NCBI GenBank assembly: GCA_013289265.1
Contig: JABDAH010000001.1
Location: forward strand, 66 to 61,378
Reading direction: 5' to 3'
Length of the DNA: 61,313 nucleotides
From: Alphaproteobacteria bacterium
Lineage (GTDB): Bacteria > Pseudomonadota > Alphaproteobacteria > UBA9219
Part shown: one piece after another, positions 8,815 through 17,949 of the stretch
Layout of the letters: each line of letters begins with the position of its first letter
How positions within the stretch are numbered: position 1 is the first letter of the stretch
The notes under the pieces: model-generated
Database searches by the model: none
Seen by the model: only the letters and a program-made list of their open reading frames with translations
Told to the model about the DNA's origin: nothing
Position numbers and translations under genes: made by a program

Positions 8815-9606
8815 CTAATTCAGGCGAAGTTCCAGTGTCGCTGTCGTGACATCCGCTTTTTTCAACAGAGATTCGCCGACCAGGAAGCAATTTACCCTGC
8901 ATTTTTGCATGCGGCCCAAATCGGCAGATGTTGAAAGACCGCTTTCACTGACAATCAGGCGGTCGGGCGGGATCAGGGGCACCAGTTCTTCCGTAGTACG
9001 CAAATCAACTTTCAGCGTTTTCAGGTTGCGGTTATTGATGCCAATTAGGCCAGAGGGCAGACGAAGTGCCCGGTCAAGCTCGATCCGGTTATGCACCTCA
9101 ATCAAAACGTCCATGCCGTAATCAATAGCAGCATAATAAATATCTTCGGCGTTGCTGTCCGTTAAGGCGGCCATGATAAGCAATATGCAGTCAGCGCCGA
9201 GAATTCGCGATTCCGCCACCTGCCAGATATCGACCATAAAGTCTTTACGGAGAACCGGCAGGGTGCAGGCCGCGCGTGCATCGATCAAATCCTGATTGCG
9301 TCCTTGAAAGTAGGGCTCATCAGTCAGAACGGAAAGGCAGGTCGCGCCGCCTGCTTCATAATCTTTAGCCAGAGCAGTCGGCGAGAAATCTGGGCGGATA
9401 ACGCCAGCCGAAGGAGACGCTTTTTTAATTTCCGTGATAAGGCCGATATCACCGGCGCTGACTTTGGCGCGGAGCGCTTTGGCAAAGCCCCGGGCTTCTG
9501 GAATCGTCCTTGCTTCTTCATCGATTTCTATAAAAGATTTTTCTGCCTTAAGCGCGGCCACGTGGGCGCGTTTGTCGATCAGGATTTGCTGGAGAATATT
9601 ATTCAT
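8815..9606 (-). CDS. trpC: Indole-3-glycerol phosphate synthase
   Basis: 263-residue (beta/alpha)8-barrel enzyme of tryptophan synthesis. It closes the ring of carboxyphenylamino-deoxyribulose phosphate with loss of CO2 and water. Visible family motifs are EIKKASPSAGVIRPDF (with catalytic Lys), CLSVLTDEPYFQG, LRKDFMVD (catalytic Lys), LIEVHN, GINNRNLKT and SESGL. It is a stand-alone TrpC with no fused TrpF. The gene overlaps trpD by 4 bases (ATGA), so it is the last gene of a trpG-trpD-trpC operon on the minus strand. Confidence 0.96.
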   Translation of the reverse strand: MNNILQQILIDKRAHVAALKAEKSFIEIDEEARTIPEARGFAKALRAKVSAGDIGLITEIKKASPSAGVIRPDFSPTALAKDYEAGGATCLSVLTDEPYFQGRNQDLIDARAACTLPVLRKDFMVDIWQVAESRILGADCILLIMAALTDSNAEDIYYAAIDYGMDVLIEVHNRIELDRALRLPSGLIGINNRNLKTLKVDLRTTEELVPLIPPDRLIVSESGLSTSADLGRMQKCRVNCFLVGESLLKKADVTTATLELRLN

Positions 9607-10622
9607 ACGGAGATTTCATGAGTTAAACGAATCAGATTGTCGAGTGTACGCTGGGCCGAGCCATTATCAATTGATGTCTCCGCCAGCTTGATTCCCTGCC
9701 GCAAATCCGAGGCTTTTCCGGCCACAATCAGGGCGGCGCTGGCGTTAAAAGCGACGATATCCCTGTAAGGGCCTTTTTTGCCTTTCAGTAATTCCTTGAG
9801 GGCAACGGCATTTTGCGGTGCATCGCCGCCTTTAAGATCGGTAATCGAAGCTTGCGGTAATCCTACTTGGGTAGGCTCCAGTGTAAAATGCTGGATCATA
9901 TTGCTGCGTAGTTCCACCACATCCGTTGGCGCTGTGGTGGTGATTTCATCCATGCCGTCATGGCCATGTGCGATCCATGCGGTTTCGCTGCCAAGCATTT
10001 TAAGGACTTCTGCGATAGGGCCGAGCCATTCCAGCTCATAAACACCGATCAGATGATGTTTAACATTGGCGGGATTGGTAAGCGGCCCCAGCAGATTAAA
10101 AATAGTGCGTACGCCAAGTTTCTTGCGGACCTCGGCCACATGGCGCATAGCCGGGTGGTGGCGCGGCGCGAAGAGGAAACAGAGGTTGGCCTCATTAAGA
10201 CAACGCTCCAGCATAGGCAGCGGCGGCTCCAGATTTATGCCGAGCGCTGTGAGCACATCCGACGAACCTGACCGGCTAGAGGCCGCACGGTTACCATGCT
10301 TTGCGACAGGAACACCGCATGCGGCGACCACAAGAGCAACGGCGGTGGAGATATTCAATGTGCCGTGGGCATCACCACCGGTGCCGACGATATCCATTGT
10401 TTGTGGTGGCGCTTTGATCGTGACAGCTTTGCTGCGCATGGATTTGACGGCGCCGAGCAATTCGTCAACCGTTTCACCTTTTTTGCGCAAGCCTAGCAAG
10501 AATGTGGCAATTTGTTCGGGAAGTATTTGTCCTTCGAAAATATGATCGAAAGCGGTTTGCGTTTCCGCTGCGGATAAATCTTCGCCGCGCTCAATTTTCT
10601 GTAGGAGTGCAGGAAAAGACAT
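9603..10622 (-). CDS. trpD: Anthranilate phosphoribosyltransferase
   Basis: 339-residue class III phosphoribosyltransferase that joins anthranilate and PRPP in the second step of tryptophan synthesis. The PRPP loop DIVGTGGDAHGTLNIST (near residues 80-97), KHGNRAASSRSGSSD, the anthranilate-site FLFAPRHHPAMRHV and RTIFNLLGPLTNP are all intact. It lies 3 bases behind trpG and overlaps trpC by 4 bases, so all three are co-transcribed and probably coupled in translation. Confidence 0.97.
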   Translation of the reverse strand: MSFPALLQKIERGEDLSAAETQTAFDHIFEGQILPEQIATFLLGLRKKGETVDELLGAVKSMRSKAVTIKAPPQTMDIVGTGGDAHGTLNISTAVALVVAACGVPVAKHGNRAASSRSGSSDVLTALGINLEPPLPMLERCLNEANLCFLFAPRHHPAMRHVAEVRKKLGVRTIFNLLGPLTNPANVKHHLIGVYELEWLGPIAEVLKMLGSETAWIAHGHDGMDEITTTAPTDVVELRSNMIQHFTLEPTQVGLPQASITDLKGGDAPQNAVALKELLKGKKGPYRDIVAFNASAALIVAGKASDLRQGIKLAETSIDNGSAQRTLDNLIRLTHEISV

Positions 10623-10625
10623 GGA

Positions 10626-11195
10626 TCAGGCAACAGACAGAAAATTTTTCAGCATTTTATGGCCATGTTCAGTGGCAATGCTTTCGGGATGAAACTGAAC
10701 GCCGTAAATAGGAAGTGTTGCATGATGCAGGCCCATGACGACGCCGTCATCCGTCTCAGCCGTAATAATCAGATCATCCGGCATTGTATCGCGTTCGACA
10801 ATCAGTGAGTGATAGCGCGCTGCGGTAAAGGGGGAGGGCAGTCCTTCAAACATACCGTCGCCAGTATGCATCACAGGGCTCGTCTTGCCGTGCATAGGTG
10901 TGTTGAGCTGGATAACCTTGCCGCCAAAAGCCATGCCGATGCTTTGATGCCCGAGGCATACGCCGAGCAGGGGTATTTTCTCATCAGCCGCCAGTTTGAT
11001 CAGATCAAGACAAATGCCCGCTTCTTTGGGTGTGCAAGGACCGGGGGACAGAACGATATGCGTGGGTTTCAGCGCCACGGCTTCTGCCGCAGTCAGCTTG
11101 TCGTTCCGGCGCACAATGGCATCGGCACCCAGCTCACCCAAATAATGCGCGAGGTTGTAGGTAAAACTATCATAATTGTCGATCAGCAGCAGCAT
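10626..11195 (-). CDS. trpG: Anthranilate synthase component II (glutamine amidotransferase)
   Basis: 189-residue class I glutamine amidotransferase that supplies ammonia to TrpE. The N-terminus is [19 protein letters not shown]. The catalytic triad is Cys in [12 protein letters not shown] (near residue 80) with His and Glu in [12 protein letters not shown]. The oxyanion motif is [13 protein letters not shown] role as PabA for folate synthesis as well is possible, since no separate pabA is seen. It is the first gene of trpGDC. The divergent deacetylase gene starts 100 bases away on the other strand, so the operon promoter must lie in 11196-11294. Confidence 0.96.
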   Translation of the reverse strand: MLLLIDNYDSFTYNLAHYLGELGADAIVRRNDKLTAAEAVALKPTHIVLSPGPCTPKEAGICLDLIKLAADEKIPLLGVCLGHQSIGMAFGGKVIQLNTPMHGKTSPVMHTGDGMFEGLPSPFTAARYHSLIVERDTMPDDLIITAETDDGVVMGLHHATLPIYGVQFHPESIATEHGHKMLKNFLSVA

Positions 11196-11294
11196 GTCAT
11201 ATCGCAGTTCAGGAATTGGTATGCTAAGTCATGCTAATTCTTGAGTTGCGATGACTATAATAGGTAATATGCGTTCTTTCACCCGACGGGTTCA

Positions 11295-12233
11295 ATGAAA
11301 AAATCATCCAAAAAGCGCAATAAATCGCGCCCAAATTACAAACTTCACCTGCTTTTCTGGCTTTGCATCATTGCCGGGGCACTGTGGATTGCCTTTGCGC
11401 CCAAGCCGCCGCGTTATCATCCGGAAACTGTACATGTAAGGGTTGAACAACCGCCGGAGCCGGAGACAAAACCGGAAATCCCGCAGCCGGAATTGCCCCC
11501 TATGGGGGATGAGAGGGCGCAGACCGAATCCCCAATTCCTGTCGTGCCCCCACCCTTGCCGCACCATGTCGGGCTTAACCCTGAAATTGCCATCGTTATT
11601 GATGATGTCGGGCTTGATCTGAAAGGCAGTAAGCGGGCAATCAACCTGCCTGCATCGGTGACCTTATCTTTCATGCCTTATGCGCCACGTCTGCGGGAAC
11701 AGACGAGCGAAGCTCGGGAAAATGGGCATGAATTAATGCTGCACATGCCGATGGAGCCCATGGGGCATGACGACCCGGGGCCGGGGGCCCTGCTGGTCGA
11801 TCTGCCGATGGATGAATTGCGCCAGCGCTTCCAGAACGCACTGGCCAGTTTTACGGGCTTCGACGGTGTCAATAATCATATGGGTAGTAAATTCACTTCA
11901 TACTCTGAAGGTATGGAAATGGTAGTAGACGAATTGCAGGAGCGGCATCTGTTCTTCCTGGATTCACGCACTAGCGCCAAGTCGGTCGGCGAGAATATTG
12001 CTCGCGAACATAATTTACCGACGATTGCCCGTGATGTGTTTCTTGATGATGTGATCGAAGTCGATGCCATTCGCGCACAGCTGGTTCAGGCTGAGCATGT
12101 CGCGCGCCGCAAAGGCTACGCCGTTGCTATAGGTCACCCGCACGCCGCAACGATGGATGCGCTGGAACAGTGGCTACCGGAAGCCGAAGCTCACGGTTTT
12201 AAACTGGTGCCGGTACGAGAGTTGTTGCGGTAG
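11295..12233 (+). CDS. Divergent polysaccharide deacetylase family protein (YibQ/DUF610-like)
   Basis: 312-residue protein with a very basic N-terminus, one membrane segment (about residues 16-32, LHLLFWLCIIAGALWIAF), a Pro/Glu-rich periplasmic linker (about 40-95) and a divergent polysaccharide deacetylase (NodB-like) domain. Family landmarks are AIVIDDVGLDLKGSKRA, LMLHMPMEPMG, NNHMGSKF and FFLDSRTSAKSVG near the middle, with IGHPHAATMDAL towards the end. The Asp-Asp and His residues of the predicted metal site are kept. Related genes often sit beside cell-envelope genes such as ctpA. Here it separates trpG from trpE, being transcribed away from trpG and towards trpE. The substrate is unknown. 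Confidence 0.85.
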   Translation: MKKSSKKRNKSRPNYKLHLLFWLCIIAGALWIAFAPKPPRYHPETVHVRVEQPPEPETKPEIPQPELPPMGDERAQTESPIPVVPPPLPHHVGLNPEIAIVIDDVGLDLKGSKRAINLPASVTLSFMPYAPRLREQTSEARENGHELMLHMPMEPMGHDDPGPGALLVDLPMDELRQRFQNALASFTGFDGVNNHMGSKFTSYSEGMEMVVDELQERHLFFLDSRTSAKSVGENIAREHNLPTIARDVFLDDVIEVDAIRAQLVQAEHVARRKGYAVAIGHPHAATMDALEQWLPEAEAHGFKLVPVRELLR

Positions 12234-12247
12234 TTCACTGTTTTCTT

Positions 12248-13792
12248 TTATTTTGATTTTGTAGCCGCAATCGTCTCTTCAGCCGCTTTAATCATTCCCC
12301 GCGCTTTGGCGAGGCATTCGCGGTATTCGGATTGCGGGTCACTGTCATAGACAATGCCCGCACCCGCCTGCACATGCATCACGCCGTCCTTAATGACAGC
12401 AGTGCGGATGGCAATAGCAGTATCCATCGTGCCATTAGCACCGAAATAGCCGATGCATCCGGCATAAACGCCGCGACGGTCAGGTTCTAATTCCGCGATA
12501 ATCTCCATGGCGCGGACTTTCGGTGCGCCGCTCACGGTGCCGGCGGGGAAGCCGCCGATAAGGGCATCAAGCGGTGTATGTTGCGGGTCCAATTCGCCTT
12601 CGACGTTCGAGACAATATGCATCACATGTTTGTAATATTCGATTGTGTTGCGGGCAGTTACTTTGACGCTGCCGATTTTGGCGACGCGACCGACATCGTT
12701 GCGGCCGAGATCAAGCAGCATGAGATGTTCGGACAGTTCCTTGGGGTCCGCCAACAGCTCTGTTGCCAGTTCGCTGTCCGTGCGGTTGCCTATGCCACGC
12801 GGACGTGTGCCCGCGATGGGGCGAATGGTCACTTTATTATCGCGAACCCGCACCAGAATCTCGGGACTGGAACCCACGACCGAAAACTCTTTTAGGTTGA
12901 AGTAAAACAGAAATGGTGAGGGGTCCAGCCTGCGTATCGTGCGGTACAGGCTAAGTGGTGGTAGTGTAAAAGGCAGCGAGAAACGCTGCGATAGCACCAC
13001 CTGAAAAATATCACCGGCCTTGATGTATTTCTTTGCGTGATTGACCATGCCGACAAATTCAGCCTCGGTCATATTGCTGGTCGGCTCTGTACCCGGCGCG
13101 TCATTCCCACGCAGGTGGGAATCCATTTCAGATTCAGGATGGATGTCCCTTTTGGCGGGAATGACACCAGCAGTATTAGCGATATCCGTCAGCGCCTTCT
13201 GCAATCGTTCCTGCGCTGCCTCATAAGCATCTTCCGCAGTCTGCGCTTTATCGAACCACGCAGGTGTAACGAGCGTGAATTTATTCTCGATCTGATCAAA
13301 AATGGCCAACAGGGTAGGGCGGATGAGGATGGCTTCCGGCGCGCCGATGCCGACGCCCTTGGCATCTGGCAGGCGTTCCATATAACGCACCATATCGTAG
13401 CCGAGGTAACCGAAGAGACCGGCGGCCATCGGTTGCGGCTGATTGAGCTCATCGATTTTGCATTCATCCAGCAAAGTGCGCAGATCATTCAGCGGCTCAT
13501 TTGATGAGGCGGCAAATGTATCCGCGTCTTTCAATGCGTTGCGGTTGATGGATGTCTTGCCACCAGCGCAACGCCAGATCAGATCCGGCTCTCGTCCGAT
13601 GATGGAATAACGGCCACGCACTGCGCCGCCTTCCATAGATTCCAGCAGAAAGCAGTAGGGCTTGTCCTGACCCAGTTTAAGCATCGCGGAAACAGGTGTT
13701 TCCATATCGCTGACCAGCGTGGTCCAAATCGTCTGGTTTTTACCGGCGCGCCAGTTGCGGGCAAAGCTGTTGAAATCAGGGGTGACGTTCAT
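12248..13792 (-). CDS. trpE: Anthranilate synthase component I, carrying a repeat-derived insertion
   Basis: 514-residue chorismate-using enzyme that makes anthranilate with TrpG. The N-terminal domain has the feedback-site LLESMEGG (Leu-Leu-Glu-Ser) for tryptophan binding. The C-terminal chorismate domain shows FQVVLSQRFSLP, SPFLFYFNLKEF, IRPIAGTRPRG, LLDLGRNDVGRVA, PAGTVSGAPKVRAMEII and GIVYDSDPQSEYRE. Between the domains, residues about 210-231 are encoded by a 66-base palindromic repeat (VIPAKRDIHPE...MDSHLRGND) that also occurs twice outside genes in this window. The frame stays open through it. It starts 6 bases after the PpiD-like gene stop on the same strand, so it is probably co-transcribed with that gene. 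Confidence 0.96.
   Translation of the reverse strand: MNVTPDFNSFARNWRAGKNQTIWTTLVSDMETPVSAMLKLGQDKPYCFLLESMEGGAVRGRYSIIGREPDLIWRCAGGKTSINRNALKDADTFAASSNEPLNDLRTLLDECKIDELNQPQPMAAGLFGYLGYDMVRYMERLPDAKGVGIGAPEAILIRPTLLAIFDQIENKFTLVTPAWFDKAQTAEDAYEAAQERLQKALTDIANTAGVIPAKRDIHPESEMDSHLRGNDAPGTEPTSNMTEAEFVGMVNHAKKYIKAGDIFQVVLSQRFSLPFTLPPLSLYRTIRRLDPSPFLFYFNLKEFSVVGSSPEILVRVRDNKVTIRPIAGTRPRGIGNRTDSELATELLADPKELSEHLMLLDLGRNDVGRVAKIGSVKVTARNTIEYYKHVMHIVSNVEGELDPQHTPLDALIGGFPAGTVSGAPKVRAMEIIAELEPDRRGVYAGCIGYFGANGTMDTAIAIRTAVIKDGVMHVQAGAGIVYDSDPQSEYRECLAKARGMIKAAEETIAATKSK
13100..13165 (-). repeat. Palindromic repeat copy A, inserted in frame in trpE
   Basis: 66-base imperfect palindrome bounded by GTCATTCCC and GGGAATGAC. 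It adds exactly 22 codons to trpE without a frameshift. Copies B (51182-51264) and C (60015-60080) are intergenic and share the ends, the AAAG-rich arm and the CATCCAT...ATGGAT core. The encoded peptide has the look of the widespread palindromic-element peptides ending in LRGND. Confidence 0.85.
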
Positions 13793-13798
13793 AAAAAA

Positions 13799-15679
13799 CT
13801 AGCTGCCCTGCTGACGCACTGTTTCCAGCGCATCCTGATTGATTTCAACAGGGAAAAGCTGATGCAGATAATCGAGATATTGTTGCGTCAGTTCCGTAGT
13901 CGCATTTTTTTTCAGCTCATCAGTGATTTTGAGTTTAGCGGAATCTGGCGCGGGGTCGGCTTCCACAAGGTTAGCCAAACGCAAGACGATTTGCTGATTT
14001 CCGGCAGATGTTGTTGTCACTTCGCCTTTTTTCAGATGGAAAATCGCAGGAAGCACGGACGGCGGCAGGGCAGGATCATTATCACCCAACATCGAAATCG
14101 GCGCGGAGGTGCGAACTTCGATACCTTTTTCGCCAGCAAATGATGCAGGAGCTTTGTCATCGCGCAAAGCCTGCGCGATTTTATCGGCGGCTTCCTTGGC
14201 CGCTTTAGCTTGTTGTTCTGTTTTCCATGCAGCAACCACTTGATCTTTCACTTGTTCAAACGGCTTCGGTGCGCTGGGCGTTACTTCGTCCGTGCGCACG
14301 ACAAAATAATTACCATTTTTGTCATCAAGCACGGGGCTGGTATCGCCTGCATTCTGCCCAAAGGAGGTTTTCAGAACGTCGTCCTTTGCGGGAAGTTCGC
14401 TGGGGTCTTTGCCGTCCGGTGTTTTGCCAGTTGCATCAATTGCAGGAATTTTGATCATGCGCATTTTCATGCCGTCGGCGATATCATCCAGAGATTGCCC
14501 GCCTGCCAGTTGATCATCCAGCTGGTTGACAAGTTTGGTGACGCTTTCAATTGCCTGATCGCGCTGCATATCCTTGCGCATTTCATCTTTTACGTCCTTG
14601 AATTCAGGCGTACCGGCGGGAGTGATCTTTTTCAATTGCACAATATGCCAGCCGAGACTGCTTTTCACTGGCTGTGAAACCTGATTGACCTGCAGGGCAA
14701 AGACAGGTTTTGCCAGTTCTGATGGCAGGCTTTGTTCGTCCGAGCCGTTGATTGGCACAGTATCAAAGCCGATATCTTTCGCCGATTTAGTCAGGTTGCC
14801 GCTGCTGGTTGCTGTTGCCGCCAACTGCTTGGCCTTGGTTTCGTCCTGCATAACGACCTGCACAATGTCGCGGCGTTCAGGCTGCGCCAACTGCGCTTTT
14901 TTATCGTTATATTCTTTCTGCACTTGTTCATCACTGATGGCTATGTCCTTGGCGACATCATCGGTCGAGAGTTTCGCGATAGTAATGGCGCGATATTCCG
15001 GCGCAGTAAAAGGCTGCAGGTTCTGTTGATAATAATCATGCAGGGCTTTGTCATCGGGAGCAGGGATGTTGGTGATGCTGTCGTTCTTTAAAGTGACGAC
15101 GTCCAAAATGCGTTTCTGCCCGCGCGCTTTGTAAAGTCCGTCGATTATGGTCTGCGGCGGCTTGGCTTCCGTCTTGAATGCGTCGATCAGCTGTTGGCGT
15201 TGCATATCCAGTTGGCCTTCGGACAGGAAGTTGCGCTCGTCCAGATGCTGCTGCCGCAACAACTGACGGAACATAGCCTGATTGAATTTACCTTCTTTAT
15301 CGCGGAACTGTGGCTGCGCGGCGATTTCATCCAACACCATTTTCTGGCTGACATCGATACCGAGCATTTTAATTGCCTGATCGACTTCGGCGCGCTGCAC
15401 CATATTGTCGAGCGTCTTATCTAGGATGCCCATCTTCTTGGCTTGCTGCGCTGTCAGGTCGGGGCCGAACATTTGCCGGGCGCGGGTGAGTTGCTGTTCG
15501 AACTCGCGGTCCAGGTCCTGAACGGTGATCGATATTTTGCCAACTTTGGCAACGTTGCGTTCCAGCGGATTGCCGCGGAAAATATCGCCGATTCCCCACA
15601 TGGCAAAACTGATCATCAGGATAATCATCAGCCCCTTAACTACCTTTGTATGGGCGAGATTTCGCATCGATTGCATCAT
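13799..15679 (-). CDS. PpiD/SurA-type periplasmic peptidyl-prolyl isomerase chaperone
   Basis: 626-residue membrane-anchored chaperone. A short cytoplasmic N-terminus (MMQSMRNLAHTK) is followed by one transmembrane segment (about residues 14-33, VVKGLMIILMISFAMWGIG) and a SurA-N-like domain with GKISITVQDLDREFEQQL (about 45-190). A parvulin-type domain follows (about 240-360, ending SSLGWHIVQLKK), then a C-terminal chaperone region. PpiD-type proteins assist folding of proteins emerging from the Sec channel. An open frame extends upstream to 15757, but ATG 15679 is chosen because the family motif MQSMRN begins there and AGAAAGG lies just before. trpE follows after 6 bases. tpiA is divergent, 101 bases away. 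Confidence 0.9.
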   Translation of the reverse strand: MMQSMRNLAHTKVVKGLMIILMISFAMWGIGDIFRGNPLERNVAKVGKISITVQDLDREFEQQLTRARQMFGPDLTAQQAKKMGILDKTLDNMVQRAEVDQAIKMLGIDVSQKMVLDEIAAQPQFRDKEGKFNQAMFRQLLRQQHLDERNFLSEGQLDMQRQQLIDAFKTEAKPPQTIIDGLYKARGQKRILDVVTLKNDSITNIPAPDDKALHDYYQQNLQPFTAPEYRAITIAKLSTDDVAKDIAISDEQVQKEYNDKKAQLAQPERRDIVQVVMQDETKAKQLAATATSSGNLTKSAKDIGFDTVPINGSDEQSLPSELAKPVFALQVNQVSQPVKSSLGWHIVQLKKITPAGTPEFKDVKDEMRKDMQRDQAIESVTKLVNQLDDQLAGGQSLDDIADGMKMRMIKIPAIDATGKTPDGKDPSELPAKDDVLKTSFGQNAGDTSPVLDDKNGNYFVVRTDEVTPSAPKPFEQVKDQVVAAWKTEQQAKAAKEAADKIAQALRDDKAPASFAGEKGIEVRTSAPISMLGDNDPALPPSVLPAIFHLKKGEVTTTSAGNQQIVLRLANLVEADPAPDSAKLKITDELKKNATTELTQQYLDYLHQLFPVEINQDALETVRQQGS

Positions 15680-15780
15680 TGTAAGAACGGCCTTTCTGGT
15701 ATTAACTATTTGTGAACGCTGATAGATGATAAAAGAGCTGAAGGAGCTCGGCAACAATTCGTTGAAGCGAGGGGTACATT

Positions 15781-16527
15781 ATGTCGAAACGCCGCCGTTT
15801 AATAGTCGGAAACTGGAAGATGTATGGACGCCTGACGTCCGGGCTGGTTCTGGCGCGTGATCTGGCCGAAATGGCCCAAAAACACAAACCGCTCGATTTC
15901 GATATGGTTATTTGCCCGCCGGCCACTCTGACATGGGCGATCAGCGAAGCCATTGCCGGTGCCCCTCTTATGCTCGGCGCGCAGGACTGCCATACCGCTA
16001 CGCACGGCGCCTATACCGGTGACCTCAGCGCCGCGCAATTTGCAGATCTCGGCTGCCGTTATATTATCCTTGGCCATTCGGAACGGCGTTCCGCCCACGG
16101 TGAGACGAATGAAATCGTCGCGCAAAAAATTGAAGCTGCGCAACTCGCAGGCCTCACTGCTATTTTGTGCGTGGGCGAAACGGCGGAGCAATTGGCATCG
16201 GGCACCACTGCGGATATCATTGCTAATCAGGTCCGTGCTTCGTTGCCGGAAAAATGCCGTATGGCCAACCTCGTCGTGGCTTATGAGCCGATCTGGGCTA
16301 TCGGTAGTGGCCAGCAACCTTCGCCGAGCGACGTTGTCGCCGTGAATAAAGTTATCCGCAAAGCTTTGGGCGAAGCGGGTGAGACAATGCAAATCCTTTA
16401 CGGCGGTTCGGTCTCGCCTGTGAATGCCGGAAATATTATGGCCGAGCCCGAGGTGGACGGCGTCCTTGTCGGCAGCGCCAGCATCAATGCTGACGGCTTC
16501 TGGGCAATTGCGGAGAAGAGCAGGTAG
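15781..16527 (+). CDS. tpiA: Triosephosphate isomerase
   Basis: 248-residue (beta/alpha)8-barrel enzyme that interconverts dihydroxyacetone phosphate and glyceraldehyde 3-phosphate. The catalytic residues are visible: Lys in VGNWKMYG (near 12), His in LGHSERR, Glu in YEPIWAIGSG and the phosphate-binding LYGGSV. The start ATG follows GAGGGG with good spacing. The C-terminal coding end (AIAEKSR-stop) is echoed 1.4 kb downstream at 17918-17936, which suggests an insertion at this site. Confidence 0.97.
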   Translation: MSKRRRLIVGNWKMYGRLTSGLVLARDLAEMAQKHKPLDFDMVICPPATLTWAISEAIAGAPLMLGAQDCHTATHGAYTGDLSAAQFADLGCRYIILGHSERRSAHGETNEIVAQKIEAAQLAGLTAILCVGETAEQLASGTTADIIANQVRASLPEKCRMANLVVAYEPIWAIGSGQQPSPSDVVAVNKVIRKALGEAGETMQILYGGSVSPVNAGNIMAEPEVDGVLVGSASINADGFWAIAEKSR

Positions 16528-16632
16528 CTCTAAATCCAATAAAGCTGAAAATACAAATAGTTACCGCACCACATATACTTTTTTGCTCATTTAATGTATC
16601 CGTGGATATTAAATATATTTATGGAGAAAGCT

Positions 16633-17055
16633 ATGGTTGGCAAAAATATTATGACTCCTATTAAATCTCTTTTGCGCAAAGTCGCATTGGTTTTGCTGGA
16701 TCCCTATATTGTCGCGGCAGAGGTCCGAAAAGAAAAACCAAAACTTGCAGATCAATTAAAAGATTATAGGACTTGGTACTCTTCTTTTATGACTGGAGTT
16801 TATAACAGTGCTATAAGCATGTCATTTATTGCCACCGCTTCACTTCTTGCCCAAAACGCATCAAATATAGAAAAAGGCGTGTCGAATGTTAGTGGCGAAG
16901 TGGGATGCGCGATGGCGCTTAGCGGTATTGGTCCGATTTATCATCATAACGGCTTCGCCTTGTCTACCCAAGAAATGACAAATGGAACTTGTGGAAATAC
17001 ACTTGTTGGTCGAGCGGGAAAACGCATTCTTACTGCGCGGGGAGGCCCCGTTTAA
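16633..17055 (+). CDS. Hypothetical protein, basic N-terminus, one hydrophobic segment
   Basis: 140-residue protein that I do not recognise. Start ATG 16633 is chosen because GGAG lies 6 bases before it; in-frame ATGs at 16594 and 16621 lack such a site. The N-terminal half is basic and amphipathic (KSLLRKVALVLLDPYIVAAEVRK begins near residue 8). A mildly hydrophobic stretch around SAISMSFIATASLLA follows, and then a Gly/Cys-containing tail (GEVGCAMALSGIGPIY). It is AT-richer than tpiA. It shares a 1.4-kb block with the next orphan gene, between two copies of the tpiA 3' end. Confidence 0.5.
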   Translation: MVGKNIMTPIKSLLRKVALVLLDPYIVAAEVRKEKPKLADQLKDYRTWYSSFMTGVYNSAISMSFIATASLLAQNASNIEKGVSNVSGEVGCAMALSGIGPIYHHNGFALSTQEMTNGTCGNTLVGRAGKRILTARGGPV

Positions 17056-17260
17056 GAGATTTGCCCAATAGCTATCACGAAAGTCATTGTCCGAATCAGT
17101 TCACGTTCCTCAGCCCCCAAATCCCCCAAAATTATCCTATGCGAATAGATTGTTGCTGGAAACAGGCAACAAATATAAGGGGCTTTTCAAGCGTGCGATG
17201 CGCTGTTATGTAATTTCCATTATCCGCAGTCATTTTTAAGTCAATCGCCGGGGGAATTTT
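17056..17260. other. Intergenic stretch between the two orphan genes
   Basis: 205 bases without a convincing gene. A short open frame crosses from the previous gene (16989-17213) but has no ribosome site and no recognisable content. The ribosome site GGGGGAA of the next gene lies at the right end. I see no terminator hairpin or RNA gene here. Confidence 0.4.
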
Positions 17261-17887
17261 ATGTCAGATACAAGTCATTATAAAAGTTTTTATATGTTGT
17301 CCAAATTTGGTGCTTCGGCGCTCACAACATGGGTGACGACGTGGGGTACGATGGCATGGTTGTCCGTAGAAAATTCAGGCATTTCGCAGCCCACTGCCTT
17401 GACGGTCGCAGTGGGGACTGTGTTTGGAATTGGCTCCAAATATCTGTTTCGTTTTGCAACGCGAGGTCCTCGTTCTTATGATGAAGCTGCTGCCGCGTTT
17501 GATCGTGCCGAAGAAAAGGGAGTGAGGCATTTTACCTTGAGCGCGGTAAAATCGGGTGTAGCGCATTCATTAGCACAAGATTTTGTAACGACTACTTTGG
17601 GCTATCCATTTTTGGTTGCGGCGGCTGCCACCGATATGGTGGGCTACGTTTTAAAACCACTTACTGACTCTCTAGGTGCCACCAAAGCTTTGATTTGTTG
17701 CGAATATGATGAGTATCGGGAAGCGATGGCCCAAAAACCGCGATGGAACTTCTTAAACAGTGCGCGCGCCTTGCTGTGGCACCATGGGCTGATTATCCCC
17801 AGTAAGAAAAACATGGACGCTATTCGCTTCAACGCCACGTTATGTAGGACTCCAAAGCGACATCCGGCGACGCTTGCTTGGGATTAA
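17261..17887 (+). CDS. Hypothetical membrane protein
   Basis: 208-residue protein of unknown function. ATG 17261 follows GGGGGAATTTT, a clear ribosome site. Hydrophobic segments are visible near residues 15-35 (ASALTTWVTTWGTMAWLSV), 43-60 (TALTVAVGTVFGIGSKYLF) and 105-130 (TTLGYPFLVAAAATDMVGYV). The C-terminal 60 residues are basic and soluble-looking. No signal peptidase motif is evident. It pairs with the previous orphan in a block of lower GC than its surroundings. A function cannot be proposed. Confidence 0.6.
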   Translation: MSDTSHYKSFYMLSKFGASALTTWVTTWGTMAWLSVENSGISQPTALTVAVGTVFGIGSKYLFRFATRGPRSYDEAAAAFDRAEEKGVRHFTLSAVKSGVAHSLAQDFVTTTLGYPFLVAAAATDMVGYVLKPLTDSLGATKALICCEYDEYREAMAQKPRWNFLNSARALLWHHGLIIPSKKNMDAIRFNATLCRTPKRHPATLAWD

Positions 17888-17917
17888 TTAGGCTGCGTGG
17901 CTAAGCAATGCCAGGCG

Positions 17918-17936
17918 TTGCGGAAAAGAGCAGATA
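17918..17936 (+). repeat. Imperfect copy of the tpiA 3' end
   Basis: 17 of 19 bases match 16508-16526, the end of tpiA. In the equivalent frame both read AEKSR followed by a stop. The copies flank the 1.4-kb block with two orphan membrane-protein genes, as expected if the block was inserted at the 3' end of tpiA. The similarity is short and could be chance. Confidence 0.4.
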
Positions 17937-17949
17937 AACGGGCAGATGT

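Noticed and set aside
13799-14235. CRISPR-like or tandem repeats
   Set aside because: No regularly spaced repeats with spacers were seen here or elsewhere in the window.
15799-16539. Minus-strand frame (246 codons) opposite tpiA
   Set aside because: Antisense to a well-supported gene; no family motif or ribosome site.
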